From: Ruania rhizosphaerae
Lineage (GTDB): Bacteria; Actinomycetota; Actinomycetes; Actinomycetales; Beutenbergiaceae
Direction: 5' to 3'
DNA length: 64,000 nucleotides
Assembly: GCF_009805705.1 (NCBI RefSeq)
Contig: NZ_VSMB01000002.1
Coordinates: 248,001-312,000, forward strand
The notes under the pieces are model-generated. The model searched no databases. It was not told where the DNA came from and saw only the letters and a list, made by a program, of their open reading frames with translations. Made by a program: the position numbers and the translations under genes. Below are positions 17,503 through 27,726 of this stretch, in pieces (the stretch's first letter is position 1; every line of letters begins with the position of its first letter).

Positions 17503-18974
17503 GTCCGGACTCCAGCGAGCACCCGCTCGTACTCGCCCAGCAGCACGCGTGCTTCACCCTCCCAGGTGAGCTCGCGCGCCGCCGCCTGCGCGGCCTCGCG
17601 GAACGGCTCCGGATCGGCCAGCACCCGCTCGATCGCCGCGGCCAGATCCTCGGCACCCCCGGTCACGCTGAACACCGCCCCCACCCCGTACTCCGTCACC
17701 ACAGTCTTGGTGTCGGGCAGGTCAGCGGCCACGATCGGCAGCCCCGCGTGGATGGACTCGAACAGCTTGTTCGGCAGCGAGAACTCATAGCTCAGGCAGG
17801 TGGGGCGCACGTACACCACCGACACGTCCGCATCCGCGAGCGCTGTGGCCACCTCGTGCGAGGCCACCGCTCCCACCAGGTGCACTCGGTCGCTCACGCC
17901 CGCATCCGCTGCCCGACGGCGCACCACGGCCAGGTAGTCCTCCTCGCCATAGCCCAGCAGCACCAGGTGCACGTGGGCCGGTAGGTGCGCCAGGGCGTCG
18001 ATCGTCTCCTCGATGCCGCGGCTGGTCGTGATACGCCCGCCGTAGGCGATCACCTGGTCGGTGGCGGCCAGGCCGGCGCGTTCGCGCAGCACCCCGGTCG
18101 CCGGGTCGGGCACGGGGGCCGCGGGCGGGATGTTGCGGACCAGCTGGGGGCGGCGGGGTAGACGGTAGGTGCGGTGCAGCCAGCCGGCGATGCTCGGGGA
18201 GACAGTGAGCACCGCAGCGGCCCGGCGGATGCCGAGGCGTTCGAGCAGGTGTTCCACGTGCGGGGCCACCGGCCGGGGGCGGACGTTGCGCCTGCGCCAC
18301 AGCTCGTGGGCGTCGTAGACGATCGCGGCGCCGGTGTGCCGGGCGATGCGCATGGCCGGGGCGAGGGTGTTGCCGTCGTTGGCGTGGATGACATCCGGGT
18401 GGAAGGCGACGCCGTCCGAGATCGCGGCCCGCCAGTAGATCGCCAGGCTGACGGTGCGGTAGGTGCGCAGCCACAGATCCAACAGCACGCCGACGGGCTT
18501 CGCGGCGACGGCCGGTGCCGGAGTCCCGGTCGGTTCAGTGGGAGGGGATGTGGGGTGCGTTGATGTGGAGGTGGCCAGTTCCTCGGCCCCCGCGACCCGC
18601 CGCAGCCGGGCCAGCACCCACCGGTAGGCGTCAGCCAGCCACGGTGCCGAGCGCGCCAGCTGGAACTCCGGCAGCCGCACGATCTGCACCCCGTTCGGGA
18701 GCGTCTCACTGCCCTCGGAGTAGCCGGCCCGCTCCCGCGCGACGGCGAGGATCCGCACCTCGCAGCCGGCTGCGCGCAGCGTGGCGGCGGTCTTCAGCAC
18801 CCGGGTGTCGGCATGGGCGTCGTTGTAGACGAGGATCGCCACCCGTGGGGTGTGCCCGTCCTTGGTCCGCAACTGTGCCTCTCGCAAGGCCTCATCGATA
18901 GCGCCTTCGATCTGGCCGGGGTCGGAGTCGCCGTCGGGGATCTGCTCGGGCGGGACGGTCTCGGGATCGGTCAC
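17499..18974 (-). CDS. Family 4 glycosyltransferase
   Basis: A 491-residue GT-B enzyme related to its neighbour at 16378. After a ~45-residue acidic leader comes RVAILVYNDAHADTRVLKTA. VIHANDGNTLAPAMRIARH and YDAHELWRRRN (about 210-250) form the acceptor side; FSLPNKLFESIHAGLPIVAA (about 400-420) is the donor-site region. A Ser/Thr/Pro stretch near residue 150 looks like a flexible loop. It overlaps both neighbours by 4 bp (17499-17502 and 18971-18974), placing it between the flippase-like ABC protein and the second GT4. Confidence 0.87.
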   Translation of the reverse strand: MTDPETVPPEQIPDGDSDPGQIEGAIDEALREAQLRTKDGHTPRVAILVYNDAHADTRVLKTAATLRAAGCEVRILAVARERAGYSEGSETLPNGVQIVRLPEFQLARSAPWLADAYRWVLARLRRVAGAEELATSTSTHPTSPPTEPTGTPAPAVAAKPVGVLLDLWLRTYRTVSLAIYWRAAISDGVAFHPDVIHANDGNTLAPAMRIARHTGAAIVYDAHELWRRRNVRPRPVAPHVEHLLERLGIRRAAAVLTVSPSIAGWLHRTYRLPRRPQLVRNIPPAAPVPDPATGVLRERAGLAATDQVIAYGGRITTSRGIEETIDALAHLPAHVHLVLLGYGEEDYLAVVRRRAADAGVSDRVHLVGAVASHEVATALADADVSVVYVRPTCLSYEFSLPNKLFESIHAGLPIVAADLPDTKTVVTEYGVGAVFSVTGGAEDLAAAIERVLADPEPFREAAQAAARELTWEGEARVLLGEYERVLAGVRT

Positions 18975-20893
18975 GCTGGTCCGTTCTCGTTGCTGGACTC
19001 GTCGGCACTGAGCTGATCATCACTGGGTTCATCGACACCGGGCTCATCGACGCTCGGCTCGTCAACACCGGGCTCGTCACTGGGCCCGTCCACGAGCCCG
19101 GCCAGGGCCGCCTGCTGGGCGAAGTCGGGTTCGGCGGCCACGACCTGCTGGAAGGTGCCGTGCGCCACCAGCTCGCCATCACGCATGAAGCACACCGTGT
19201 CGCTGTGACGGATCGTGGCCAAGCGGTGCGCCACCACCACGATCGTCACCTCGCCGGCCAGGTCGTTGATCGCGGTGGTCACGGCCGCCTCGGTGGAGGT
19301 GTCCAGCGCGGAGGTGGCCTCATCCATCACCAGCACCAGCGGGTCGGTGTACAGCGCCCGGGCGATCCCCAGCCGCTGGCGCTGCCCACCCGAGAGGGCC
19401 AGGCCCCGCTCCCCCACCCGGGCGTGAATGCCGCCCTCACGAGCCTCGATCACGTCCAGCAGCTGCGCCCGCTCCAGCGCACGACGCACCCGGGCCTCAT
19501 CCACCTGGCCGGCATCCCACGTCAGCGCCACGTTCTGCGCCACCGTGGAGTCGAACAAGGACACCTCTTGTGGCACGTAGCCCACCCGGGAACGCCAGTC
19601 GGCGAGCACCTCAGTCATCGGCACGTCCCCCACCAGCAGGCGGCCAGACGTCGGCTGCAGCAGTCCCAGCAGCAGGTCCACCAGGGTCGACTTGCCCGAA
19701 CCGGAGGCGCCCACCAGCGCGAGCGAACGCCCGAACGGCAGGTCGAAGGACACCTCGTGCACGGCGTCGACGTCACTGCCGGGATAGCGGAAGGAGACGT
19801 CCCGGACGGCGAGCGAGCGGGCGCCGTCGGGAATCCTCCGGCCATCGGCCGGGGGTGCGCCCTCGCGCCGAGTGGCAGCCGCCCGGATCTCGGTGAGCAC
19901 CTGCTGGGCGAACGGCATCGAGGCGCCCGTCTGGGCCATGATCGACTGGAACCTCGTGAGGGAGGGCACGATCCGGAAGCCGGCGACGGCGAACAGCGCC
20001 ACCGCACTGAGGGCGCCTTGCACGGCCGCGTCAGTTCCGCCGTCGGCGTTCTGCAGGTAGCCCACGCCGGCACCCAGGGCGAGGCCACCGATGAGGCCAG
20101 CCTCGAGGACATAGCGGGGGACGACGCCGAGGAAGGACATGTTCGCGCGGGCGCGGGAGGAGATGAGGCGCTCGGCGCGCACCACCTCCGCCACCTCCGG
20201 GCCCTTGCCACGCAAGGTGATCTCCTTCAGCGAGTGCACCATCTCACTGACCAGGCGCACCGAGCGGGTGGAGTGCTCCCGGTTGCGGCGTCCCGCAGCG
20301 ACGGCCTTGCGCAACACCCACAGGTACAGCACCGCGCCGATGAGGCCGAAGTAGGCGATCGCCACCAGCGCCATCACCGGCTGGGCGACCAAGAGCACGC
20401 CGAGCACTGCGACGAAGGTGACCAACTCGCCGGAGAGCATCGCGGCCGGGATGAGCACCCCGGTCACGGTGGTGGCCACGCCGACGTCGGTGGCGCGCAC
20501 GAGGTCGGTGGAGTTGCGGCCGAGGCGGTCGGTCCAGGGGGCGTCGAAGAAGGAGTCGAGCAGCTGGGCACCGAGCTCCTGCTCGAACCGGGCGAAGCGG
20601 CGGGTGGCCAGCCACTGCAGAGTGATCGCCAGCACGCTCTTGGTCACGATCAGCACCCCAACCGCGCCGATCAGCCACGGCAGCTGGTCGTTGGCGAGGG
20701 TGAGGCCGACCACCGGGATGGTGATATCGGTACCGGAGAGCAGCGGGGTGAGGGTGAGGGCGAGCAGACCGAGCGCGGCGACGTCCAGGATCGCCAGGGC
20801 CGAGGAGGCGATCGCGAAGGCGATGATGAAGCGGGTGCTGCCCGCGGGAAGCACAGCGAGCAGCTCGCGCACGGTACGCCACAGCACACCCAT
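18971..20893 (-). CDS. ABC exporter with fused membrane and ATPase domains, PglK-like flippase candidate
   Basis: A 640-residue half-transporter. About six membrane helices (residues 20-330) include VVPRYVLEAGLIGGL and FRIVPSLTRFQ, resembling PglK-type lipid-linked oligosaccharide flippases. The ATPase part has Walker A GASGSGKST (about 400), signature LSGGQRQRLG (about 500) and Walker B LVLVMDEATSALD (about 521). GGGAGGTGATC precedes the ATG at 20893. The last 35 residues are an acidic tandem DEPGVDEPSVDEPG-type tail, unusual for the family and coded by a short DNA repeat. It is the first gene of an operon with two GT4s, which fits flipping of a lipid-linked glycan; substrate and direction are inference. 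Confidence 0.88.
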   Translation of the reverse strand: MGVLWRTVRELLAVLPAGSTRFIIAFAIASSALAILDVAALGLLALTLTPLLSGTDITIPVVGLTLANDQLPWLIGAVGVLIVTKSVLAITLQWLATRRFARFEQELGAQLLDSFFDAPWTDRLGRNSTDLVRATDVGVATTVTGVLIPAAMLSGELVTFVAVLGVLLVAQPVMALVAIAYFGLIGAVLYLWVLRKAVAAGRRNREHSTRSVRLVSEMVHSLKEITLRGKGPEVAEVVRAERLISSRARANMSFLGVVPRYVLEAGLIGGLALGAGVGYLQNADGGTDAAVQGALSAVALFAVAGFRIVPSLTRFQSIMAQTGASMPFAQQVLTEIRAAATRREGAPPADGRRIPDGARSLAVRDVSFRYPGSDVDAVHEVSFDLPFGRSLALVGASGSGKSTLVDLLLGLLQPTSGRLLVGDVPMTEVLADWRSRVGYVPQEVSLFDSTVAQNVALTWDAGQVDEARVRRALERAQLLDVIEAREGGIHARVGERGLALSGGQRQRLGIARALYTDPLVLVMDEATSALDTSTEAAVTTAINDLAGEVTIVVVAHRLATIRHSDTVCFMRDGELVAHGTFQQVVAAEPDFAQQAALAGLVDGPSDEPGVDEPSVDEPGVDEPSDDQLSADESSNENGPA

Positions 20894-21100
20894 CGCTGAT
20901 CACCTCCCTCTCGCCGGACTGGGGTCGAGCCTAATCGGGTTGGCGGGTTCGGGGCGTGCAGGTACCGCATCCACCGCCGGGCGAGCACCGGACGGCGATC
21001 TCCGGTGCCCAGTGCTGGTGACGGCCCGTTCCCGGGCCGATCTTTCGACCCCTTCTCGGGTTTGACCCGGAGTTTCGGGCCCCTGGAGCACGGCGGCCTC

Positions 21101-21634
21101 GACATCAACGAGTTGCGGGCACAGCCGATCAACGAGCTGCGGGCGCAACCGTTGACTGCGGAGGCCCGGCTGACTCTGGTGGTACTCAAGACCATCACCA
21201 GCAGCCTTCACCCGGACGTGGACCTGGCCGCGTTCACTGACGACCTGGCAGCCGTCATCAACCGCAGCGATCCCCATGATTCCGGCGAGGAGAGCCTGTT
21301 CGGACTTATCATGAGATACGTCCTCCTGGTCGGGGACGCACCACCAGAAGACTACGAAGCGTTGTTCACCCGCCTCGGACCCACCGCACGGGAGGCCTAC
21401 ATGACCAGCACCGCCGAGCAGTACATCCAACGAGGCCGGGGCGAAGGCCTCCAACAAGGCCGGGCCGAAGTTCAGGAACGGACCCGAGCAATGCTCACCC
21501 GCCTGCTCACCCAGAAGTTCGGCCCCCTCCCCGAACACCACCAGGACCGCATCCAGCACGCCACCACCGACGACCTTGACACCTGGACCGACCGCATCCT
21601 CACCGCCGCCACCCTTGAGGACGTCTTCCGCTAA
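21101..21634 (+). pseudogene. Rpn-family nuclease gene, C-terminal half only
   Basis: An open stretch of about 178 codons nearly identical to the C-terminal half of the Rpn gene at 15256-16113, in the opposite orientation. The whole PD-(D/E)XK core is gone, so it cannot be an active nuclease. The left end carries a 24-bp tandem duplication (peptide INELRAQPINELRAQP) at about 21104-21151, absent in the other copy. It serves as the right inverted repeat around the glycosyltransferase/ABC operon. Confidence 0.8.
21101..21634 (+). repeat. Inverted repeat, right copy (Rpn gene C-terminal half)
   Basis: The partner of 15256-15780. The two arms face each other across about 5.3 kb containing the GT4-GT4-ABC operon, a geometry that permits inversion by homologous recombination. 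Confidence 0.9.
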
Positions 21635-21728
21635 CCGGCGGCGAGCACATCCCGGCACGTTCCGGTTCCCCGTACGTCGCGGCGCCACAGCCTGTCTACG
21701 ATGTGCTGACGGCCGGACGGAGGGTGGC

Positions 21729-22142
21729 ATGGGACACGAGCAGGACAAGCAGCACATGCAGATCGGCGCGGTGGCTGAGCGCACCGGATTGTCCCTGCGC
21801 ACTATCCGGTACTACGAAGAAGTAGGACTGGTCACTCCATCGGCCCGGACCAGCGGCGGCTTCCGGCTCTACACCGAGGCCGACGTGGCCCGGCTCCGGG
21901 TGGCGATGGGGATGAAGCCGCTCGGGTTCAGCCTCGAGGAGATGCGCGAACTGATGGAGGCCAGGGACGCCGTCGGGGATCAGAGCCTGGCCGACGGCGA
22001 GCGTGCGGCGGCCCGCGAACGGCTCGCCTCCTTCCAGGCCGATGCGGAACAGCGGTGCGCGACGATGCGCCGCCGGCTGACCAATGCCGAGGCGTTCGCG
22101 CAGACGCTGCAGGCCGAGCTGGACGCAACCGGACCGGCCTGA
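21729..22142 (+). CDS. MerR-family transcriptional regulator
   Basis: A 137-residue DNA-binding protein. MQIGAVAERTGLSLRTIRYY (residues 11-30) is the MerR winged helix-turn-helix, followed by GFRLYTEADVARLRVAMGMK and a long dimerisation helix (about 85-125). There are no conserved metal-binding cysteines in the effector region, so it is not an obvious metal sensor. ATG at 21729 has GGAGGG a few bases upstream. It precedes the SulP gene by 237 bp on the same strand and may regulate it; that link is positional only. Confidence 0.88.
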   Translation: MGHEQDKQHMQIGAVAERTGLSLRTIRYYEEVGLVTPSARTSGGFRLYTEADVARLRVAMGMKPLGFSLEEMRELMEARDAVGDQSLADGERAAARERLASFQADAEQRCATMRRRLTNAEAFAQTLQAELDATGPA

Positions 22143-22379
22143 TGGCAGCGGGCCCGAGCACCGTCGGGCCACGAATCCGTCCGGAACCCGAGACAGAGAT
22201 GCAACTCTCCCCCAACGTGAGGGTATGCTGCGGTGCGGCGCGAGCGGATGCCCTCTGCCCGCCAGTCCCCGCCCAGACCTAGTTTCGTACGCAGCGTCGC
22301 GTGCACCGTACCTGTCCGAGGTACTGGCGCACGCCGGTGCCACGGGGCCATGCCCCGCGACCCCCTGAAGGAATGCTGC

Positions 22380-23933
<1,554 letters not shown>

Positions 23934-23975
23934 GCTGGGCTGAGTCGTTCCCGGTCACACTGTTCCGCGCGGCGC

Positions 23976-24053
23976 GCTGACCGGGGCGACACGGATGCGT
24001 GGACTGCGGCACGATGCTGCCGCAGTCCACGCATCCGTGTCGGCTCGGTCAGC
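23976..24053. terminator. Very long bidirectional hairpin between convergent genes
   Basis: A perfect 25-bp stem (23987-24011 with 24018-24042) around the 6-nt loop CGATGC. It extends to about 38-40 bp with two mismatches. It sits between the SulP stop (23933) and the glycosyltransferase stop (24049) and overlaps the latter's last codons. There is no T-tract. Its core ATGCTGCCGCAG recurs in hairpins at 44755-44827 and 63240-63310. Confidence 0.85.
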
Positions 24054-25578
24054 CCTTCGAGGTCACGGTGCTCAACACGGCATCGGCCGCCCGCTCCCCC
24101 ACCGCTGCCAGCGATCTGTGCTCCCGCACCCACGCCACCAGGCGGGCACGTTCGGGGTCTCGAGCGGCATCCGCGACCGCACCGTCGGCGGCGCGCAGGG
24201 CAGCGATCATCGCCTCGGCCACCTCGCGAGCATCGTGATCGGTGACCCACCCCAGGCGCTCACCCTCCACCAGCCGCGCCGCGGGGCTCTCGACCGGTCC
24301 GGCGAAGACCACCGGAGTCCCGCACGCGAGCGCCGCGAACATCTTCGTCGGCATCGCGAAGTCGTACCCGATCCCCGGGCGCAGGCTCACCAGCGCCGCA
24401 TTCGCCCGCCGCTGCCACTCCGCTGACTCGGCGGCACTGACCGGGTCGTGCAGCGTCACGGCCCCGTCGGGGAGCCCGGCGGCCAGCATGCTCAGCCGAT
24501 CCCACGAGCTGCCCTGCCCGAGGAACACCACCTGCGCATCCGGGAACTCCTCCAGCACGCGGGGCATCGCTTCGGCGAACACGTCCGCCCCCTGCCACTC
24601 CGATGCCGTCCCCGCGTAGAGCAGGAACGGGCTGCCGGGGATCTCGGATGCCCGTTGGAATCCCCTTTCGCCATGGGAATCCCGCTCCGGGTAGCCGGAA
24701 GTGGATTCGGATGACGCAACGGGATTCGAATGCGTGGGGTGGGCGGACAGGGTTGCGTCGGCGGAGGGGGTGGCACCGGCGGGCGGACTGGCGTCGGTGG
24801 GCAGGGTGGCACCGGCGGGCGGACTGGCGTCGGTGGGCAGGGTGGCATCGGTGGGGAGGGTGGCGTCGGCGGGCGGACCGGCATCGGCAGGCGACGCCTC
24901 CCCCGGCGTGAACACGTCCGTATCCACGCCATTGCCCACCGTCACCACCTGCCGGGCACCCAGCTCGCGCACCCGTTCGGTGACCCCCTCGTTCACCGAC
25001 AGCACCACCGCCGCCCCGCGCAGCACCCACGACTCCAGCGCCCTTACCAGGCGCACCACCACATCCGGCGCACCGGTCGAGGCGGACGCATCGGACCACA
25101 CATCCGCCGCGTAGTACACATACGAACGCCCCTGCAGCCCCGCGATCACCCGCACCATCGCCCCGGTGGTCGGCGGCGGCTCCACCACGTACACATCCGG
25201 CCGCGATCCGCGCAGCAGCCGCCACAGCAGCGGCACATCGAAGCTCAGGTACGGCAGATACCCGCGCACGTAGCCCGAAGGATCGCGCAGTACCGGCGCC
25301 CGCCGCACCCGGGCCGGGATCGCCGGGGCGGCTCCGGTGCCACCACGCCCACCCGGCGCACCACCACCCTCCGCCGGACGTACCAAACCGAGCGAGCCTG
25401 CGCCGTCGGGGGCCTCGGCGGTGACCACCTCCACCCGCGCACCCGCACCGGCGAGGGCGCGCACCAGGGCACCGAGGCGGAACGTGGCCGCGGAGGGTTC
25501 GGGGGCGAAGATCCGCGAGACCAGGGTGACGCGAGGCCTGCCCGGACGACGCCCCGTCCGGCGCTCCACGCCCGTCAC
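24049..25578 (-). CDS. Family 4 glycosyltransferase interrupted by a repetitive low-complexity insert
   Basis: A 509-residue GT-B enzyme with recognisable ends: VTLVSRIFAPEPSAATFRLG (about residue 17), VYVVEPPPTTGAMVRVIAG (about 125), VGNGVDTDVFTPGE (about 215) and then, after a gap, FLLYAGTASEWQGADVFAEA (about 318) and VVFAGPVESPAARLVEGERLG near the end. Between the two halves lies an ~85-residue insert (about 228-312) of Pro/Ala/Thr repeats (ATLPTDASPPAG units) and a charged segment. It falls in the linker before the donor domain, so both domains can still fold. The start is GTG at 25578, 49 bp after the oxidoreductase gene, probably the last gene of the 28364-24049 operon. Confidence 0.83.
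   Translation of the reverse strand: MTGVERRTGRRPGRPRVTLVSRIFAPEPSAATFRLGALVRALAGAGARVEVVTAEAPDGAGSLGLVRPAEGGGAPGGRGGTGAAPAIPARVRRAPVLRDPSGYVRGYLPYLSFDVPLLWRLLRGSRPDVYVVEPPPTTGAMVRVIAGLQGRSYVYYAADVWSDASASTGAPDVVVRLVRALESWVLRGAAVVLSVNEGVTERVRELGARQVVTVGNGVDTDVFTPGEASPADAGPPADATLPTDATLPTDASPPAGATLPTDASPPAGATPSADATLSAHPTHSNPVASSESTSGYPERDSHGERGFQRASEIPGSPFLLYAGTASEWQGADVFAEAMPRVLEEFPDAQVVFLGQGSSWDRLSMLAAGLPDGAVTLHDPVSAAESAEWQRRANAALVSLRPGIGYDFAMPTKMFAALACGTPVVFAGPVESPAARLVEGERLGWVTDHDAREVAEAMIAALRAADGAVADAARDPERARLVAWVREHRSLAAVGERAADAVLSTVTSKG
24769..24892. repeat. 36-bp minisatellite inside a glycosyltransferase gene
   Basis: Two perfect 36-bp copies (24769-24804 and 24805-24840) followed by degenerate copies to about 24892. 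The unit is a multiple of three, so copy-number change keeps the reading frame. Confidence 0.85.
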
Positions 25579-25627
25579 CGCAGGCTCACACGAGCACAGC
25601 CGGCACCACCAGCGCCAGGGACCGCCC

Positions 25628-26614
25628 TCACAGCTGCACCGTCTCCCCCGTCCGGGCGGAGGTGAGCACCGCCTCGGCCACGGCCACCGTGTTCAGCCCC
25701 TGCGCCATCGTCACCACATCGGCCGGCTTGCCGAGCACCGCATCCCGGAACGCCTCGTGCTCGGTGCGCAACGGTTCCGGCTTGTCGATCGCGTACCGGA
25801 TCACGTCCCCCTCGGAGACGCCGCGGAACTGCGCCACATCGGCCCAGGTGGTCGCCACCAGCCCGTTCGCGTGGAAGGTGAGATCGGCGAGCAGCGTGTC
25901 CGCCACGAACGCACCCTTCTCCCCCGTCACCACGGTGACGCGTTCCTTCATCGGCGAGAGCCAGTTCACCAGATGGTTTGTCACCAGGCCGCCGCTGAGC
26001 ATCCCGGTCACCGCCACCAGATCCTCGTGCTCACGCCCGGACTTGAACGCCGTGCGCGCGGAGACGGACCGGTACTCCTGCTGCGCGACCCAGGCAGTGA
26101 GGTCGATATCGTGCGTGCCCAGATCCTTGACCACACCGACGTCGGCGATCCGCGCGGGGAACGGCCCCTGACGGCGGGTGGCGATCTGGTAGACGTCCCC
26201 CAGCTCGCCAGTCTCCAGTCGCGCGCGCAGTGACTGTAGCGCCGGGTTGTACCGCTCGATGTGCCCGACCGCGCCCACCAGCCCCGCGGACTCGAAGGCC
26301 TCCGCCAGCCGGCGCGCCCCGGCGGTGTCGGTAGCGAGCGGCTTCTCGATCAGCGCATGCACACCGGCCTCGGCCAGGGCCAGCCCGGTCTCGGTGTGGA
26401 AGCGGGTGGGCACGGCCACCATCGCGTAATCGATACCCGCCTCGATCAGGGCATGCACATCCGGCAGGACGGGCAGGTCACCGGCCACCCCATGCGGGTC
26501 GCCGCCCGGGTCGGCCACGGCCACCAGGTCCACGCCGTCCAACTGACGCAGCACCCGCGCGTGGTGGCGCCCCATCATGCCCAGGCCGATCAGGCCCGCT
26601 CGCAGGTTCGTCAT
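25628..26614 (-). CDS. Gfo/Idh/MocA-family sugar-nucleotide oxidoreductase (WbpB-like)
   Basis: A 328-residue NAD(P)-dependent oxidoreductase. The N-terminal Rossmann motif is LIGLGMMGRHHARVLRQL (residues 8-25), then VAVPTRFHTETGLALAEAG, the conserved EKPLA (about 90, catalytic-region Lys) and VVKDLGTHDIDL (about 170). An open frame runs further upstream to 26803, but ATG at 26614 overlaps the aminotransferase stop by 4 bp and gives the family start. In the diacetamido-mannuronate pathway WbpB oxidises C3 of UDP-GlcNAcA to the 3-keto sugar used by the next enzyme. This role is inferred from the operon with WbpD/E-like genes. Confidence 0.85.
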   Translation of the reverse strand: MTNLRAGLIGLGMMGRHHARVLRQLDGVDLVAVADPGGDPHGVAGDLPVLPDVHALIEAGIDYAMVAVPTRFHTETGLALAEAGVHALIEKPLATDTAGARRLAEAFESAGLVGAVGHIERYNPALQSLRARLETGELGDVYQIATRRQGPFPARIADVGVVKDLGTHDIDLTAWVAQQEYRSVSARTAFKSGREHEDLVAVTGMLSGGLVTNHLVNWLSPMKERVTVVTGEKGAFVADTLLADLTFHANGLVATTWADVAQFRGVSEGDVIRYAIDKPEPLRTEHEAFRDAVLGKPADVVTMAQGLNTVAVAEAVLTSARTGETVQL

Positions 26615-27726
26615 GCCCCACCCCCGACGGCGCTGGTGACGCCGGCGACGATCCGCTCCAGATCCGCATCGGTCAGGCTGGGATGCACCGGCAGCGAGAT
26701 CACCTCGCGGGCCGCGCGTTCGGTGACCGGCAGGTCCAGATCCGGCTCGTACGGCGCCAGCGACGGCAGCCGGTGGTTCGGGATCGGGTAGTAGACCCCG
26801 CACCCCACGCCCTGCTCACGTAGGCGATTCACGACGCCGTCCCTCGCCTCGGCGGAGGCACCGTCCAGCCGGATCGTGTACTGGTGGTAGACGTGCGTGG
26901 CGCCGGGCTTGACGGTGGGCGTCACCACCCCGGGGATACTGGCGAGTCCCTCGGTCAGGGCAGCGGCGTTCGCCTGCCGGGTGGCGGTCCAGTCGGCGAG
27001 CTGGGCCAGCTGGACCCGCCCGATGGCGGCGTGCACATCGGTCATCCGGGCGTTGAAGCCGACCAGCTCGTTCTCGTACGGGCGATCCATCCCCTGGGTG
27101 CGCAACAGCCGCAGCGTGCGGGCGATCTCCTCGGTGGCCACCGAGACCATGCCGCCCTCACCGGAGGTCATGTTCTTGGTCGGGTAGAGCGAGAACATCG
27201 CGAAATCGCCGAAGGTACCCACCGGGTCCCCGTGCAGCGTCGCGCCGTGCGCCTGGGCAGCGTCCTCGAACACACGCAGCCCGTGGGAGTCCGCGACCGC
27301 CTGCAAGCCGGCCATATCGGCCGGGTGACCGTACAGGTGCACCGGCATGATCGCCGTCGTGCGTTCGGTGACGGCGGCGGCGACCGAGGCGGGGTCGAGG
27401 CAGAAGGTGTCGAGATCGATGTCGGCGAAGACGGGCGTGGCGCCGGCCAGGGCCACGGAGTTCCCGGTGGCGGCGAAGGTGAAGGACGGCACGATCACCT
27501 CATCGCCCGGACCGATGCCGGCGGCGAGGAGCCCCAGGTGCAGACCGGAGGTGCCGGAGTTCACGGCCACGCAGGCGCGGCCGCCGAGCAGGGCGTCGGA
27601 GAACTCCTGCTCGAAGGTGGCCACCTCCGGGCCCTGGGCGAGCATGCCCGACCGGAGCACCCGGTCGACGGCGGCGCGTTCGGCCTCACCGATGATCGGC
27701 TTGGCGGCGGGGATGGGCTCCGTCAC
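26611..27726 (-). CDS. DegT/DnrJ/EryC1/StrS sugar aminotransferase (WbpE-like)
   Basis: A 371-residue PLP enzyme that transfers an amino group to a keto-sugar nucleotide. AVNSGTSGLHLGLLAAGIGP (about 54) binds the cofactor phosphate. VHLYGHPADM (about 125) and FEDAAQAHGA (about 150, Asp for the pyridine nitrogen) follow. SLYPTKNMTSGEGGM (about 180) carries the PLP-linking Lys. VGFNARMTDVHAAIG (about 220) is the family substrate loop. The enzyme overlaps both neighbours by 4 bp (26611-26614 and 27723-27726), so acetyltransferase, aminotransferase and oxidoreductase are one tightly coupled operon. Confidence 0.9.
   Translation of the reverse strand: MTEPIPAAKPIIGEAERAAVDRVLRSGMLAQGPEVATFEQEFSDALLGGRACVAVNSGTSGLHLGLLAAGIGPGDEVIVPSFTFAATGNSVALAGATPVFADIDLDTFCLDPASVAAAVTERTTAIMPVHLYGHPADMAGLQAVADSHGLRVFEDAAQAHGATLHGDPVGTFGDFAMFSLYPTKNMTSGEGGMVSVATEEIARTLRLLRTQGMDRPYENELVGFNARMTDVHAAIGRVQLAQLADWTATRQANAAALTEGLASIPGVVTPTVKPGATHVYHQYTIRLDGASAEARDGVVNRLREQGVGCGVYYPIPNHRLPSLAPYEPDLDLPVTERAAREVISLPVHPSLTDADLERIVAGVTSAVGGGA

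Noticed and set aside
19160-20899. 579-codon frame antisense to the ABC transporter
   Set aside because: His/Gly/Arg-rich composition without any domain; the ABC motifs are on the other strand.
22200-22240. MerR-type operator upstream of the SulP gene (CTCCCCCAACGTGAGGG)
   Set aside because: The arms do not pair well and no promoter with a long spacer is evident.
24769-24892. Possible CRISPR-like repeats
   Set aside because: Units are contiguous with no spacers and lie in a coding frame; a minisatellite.
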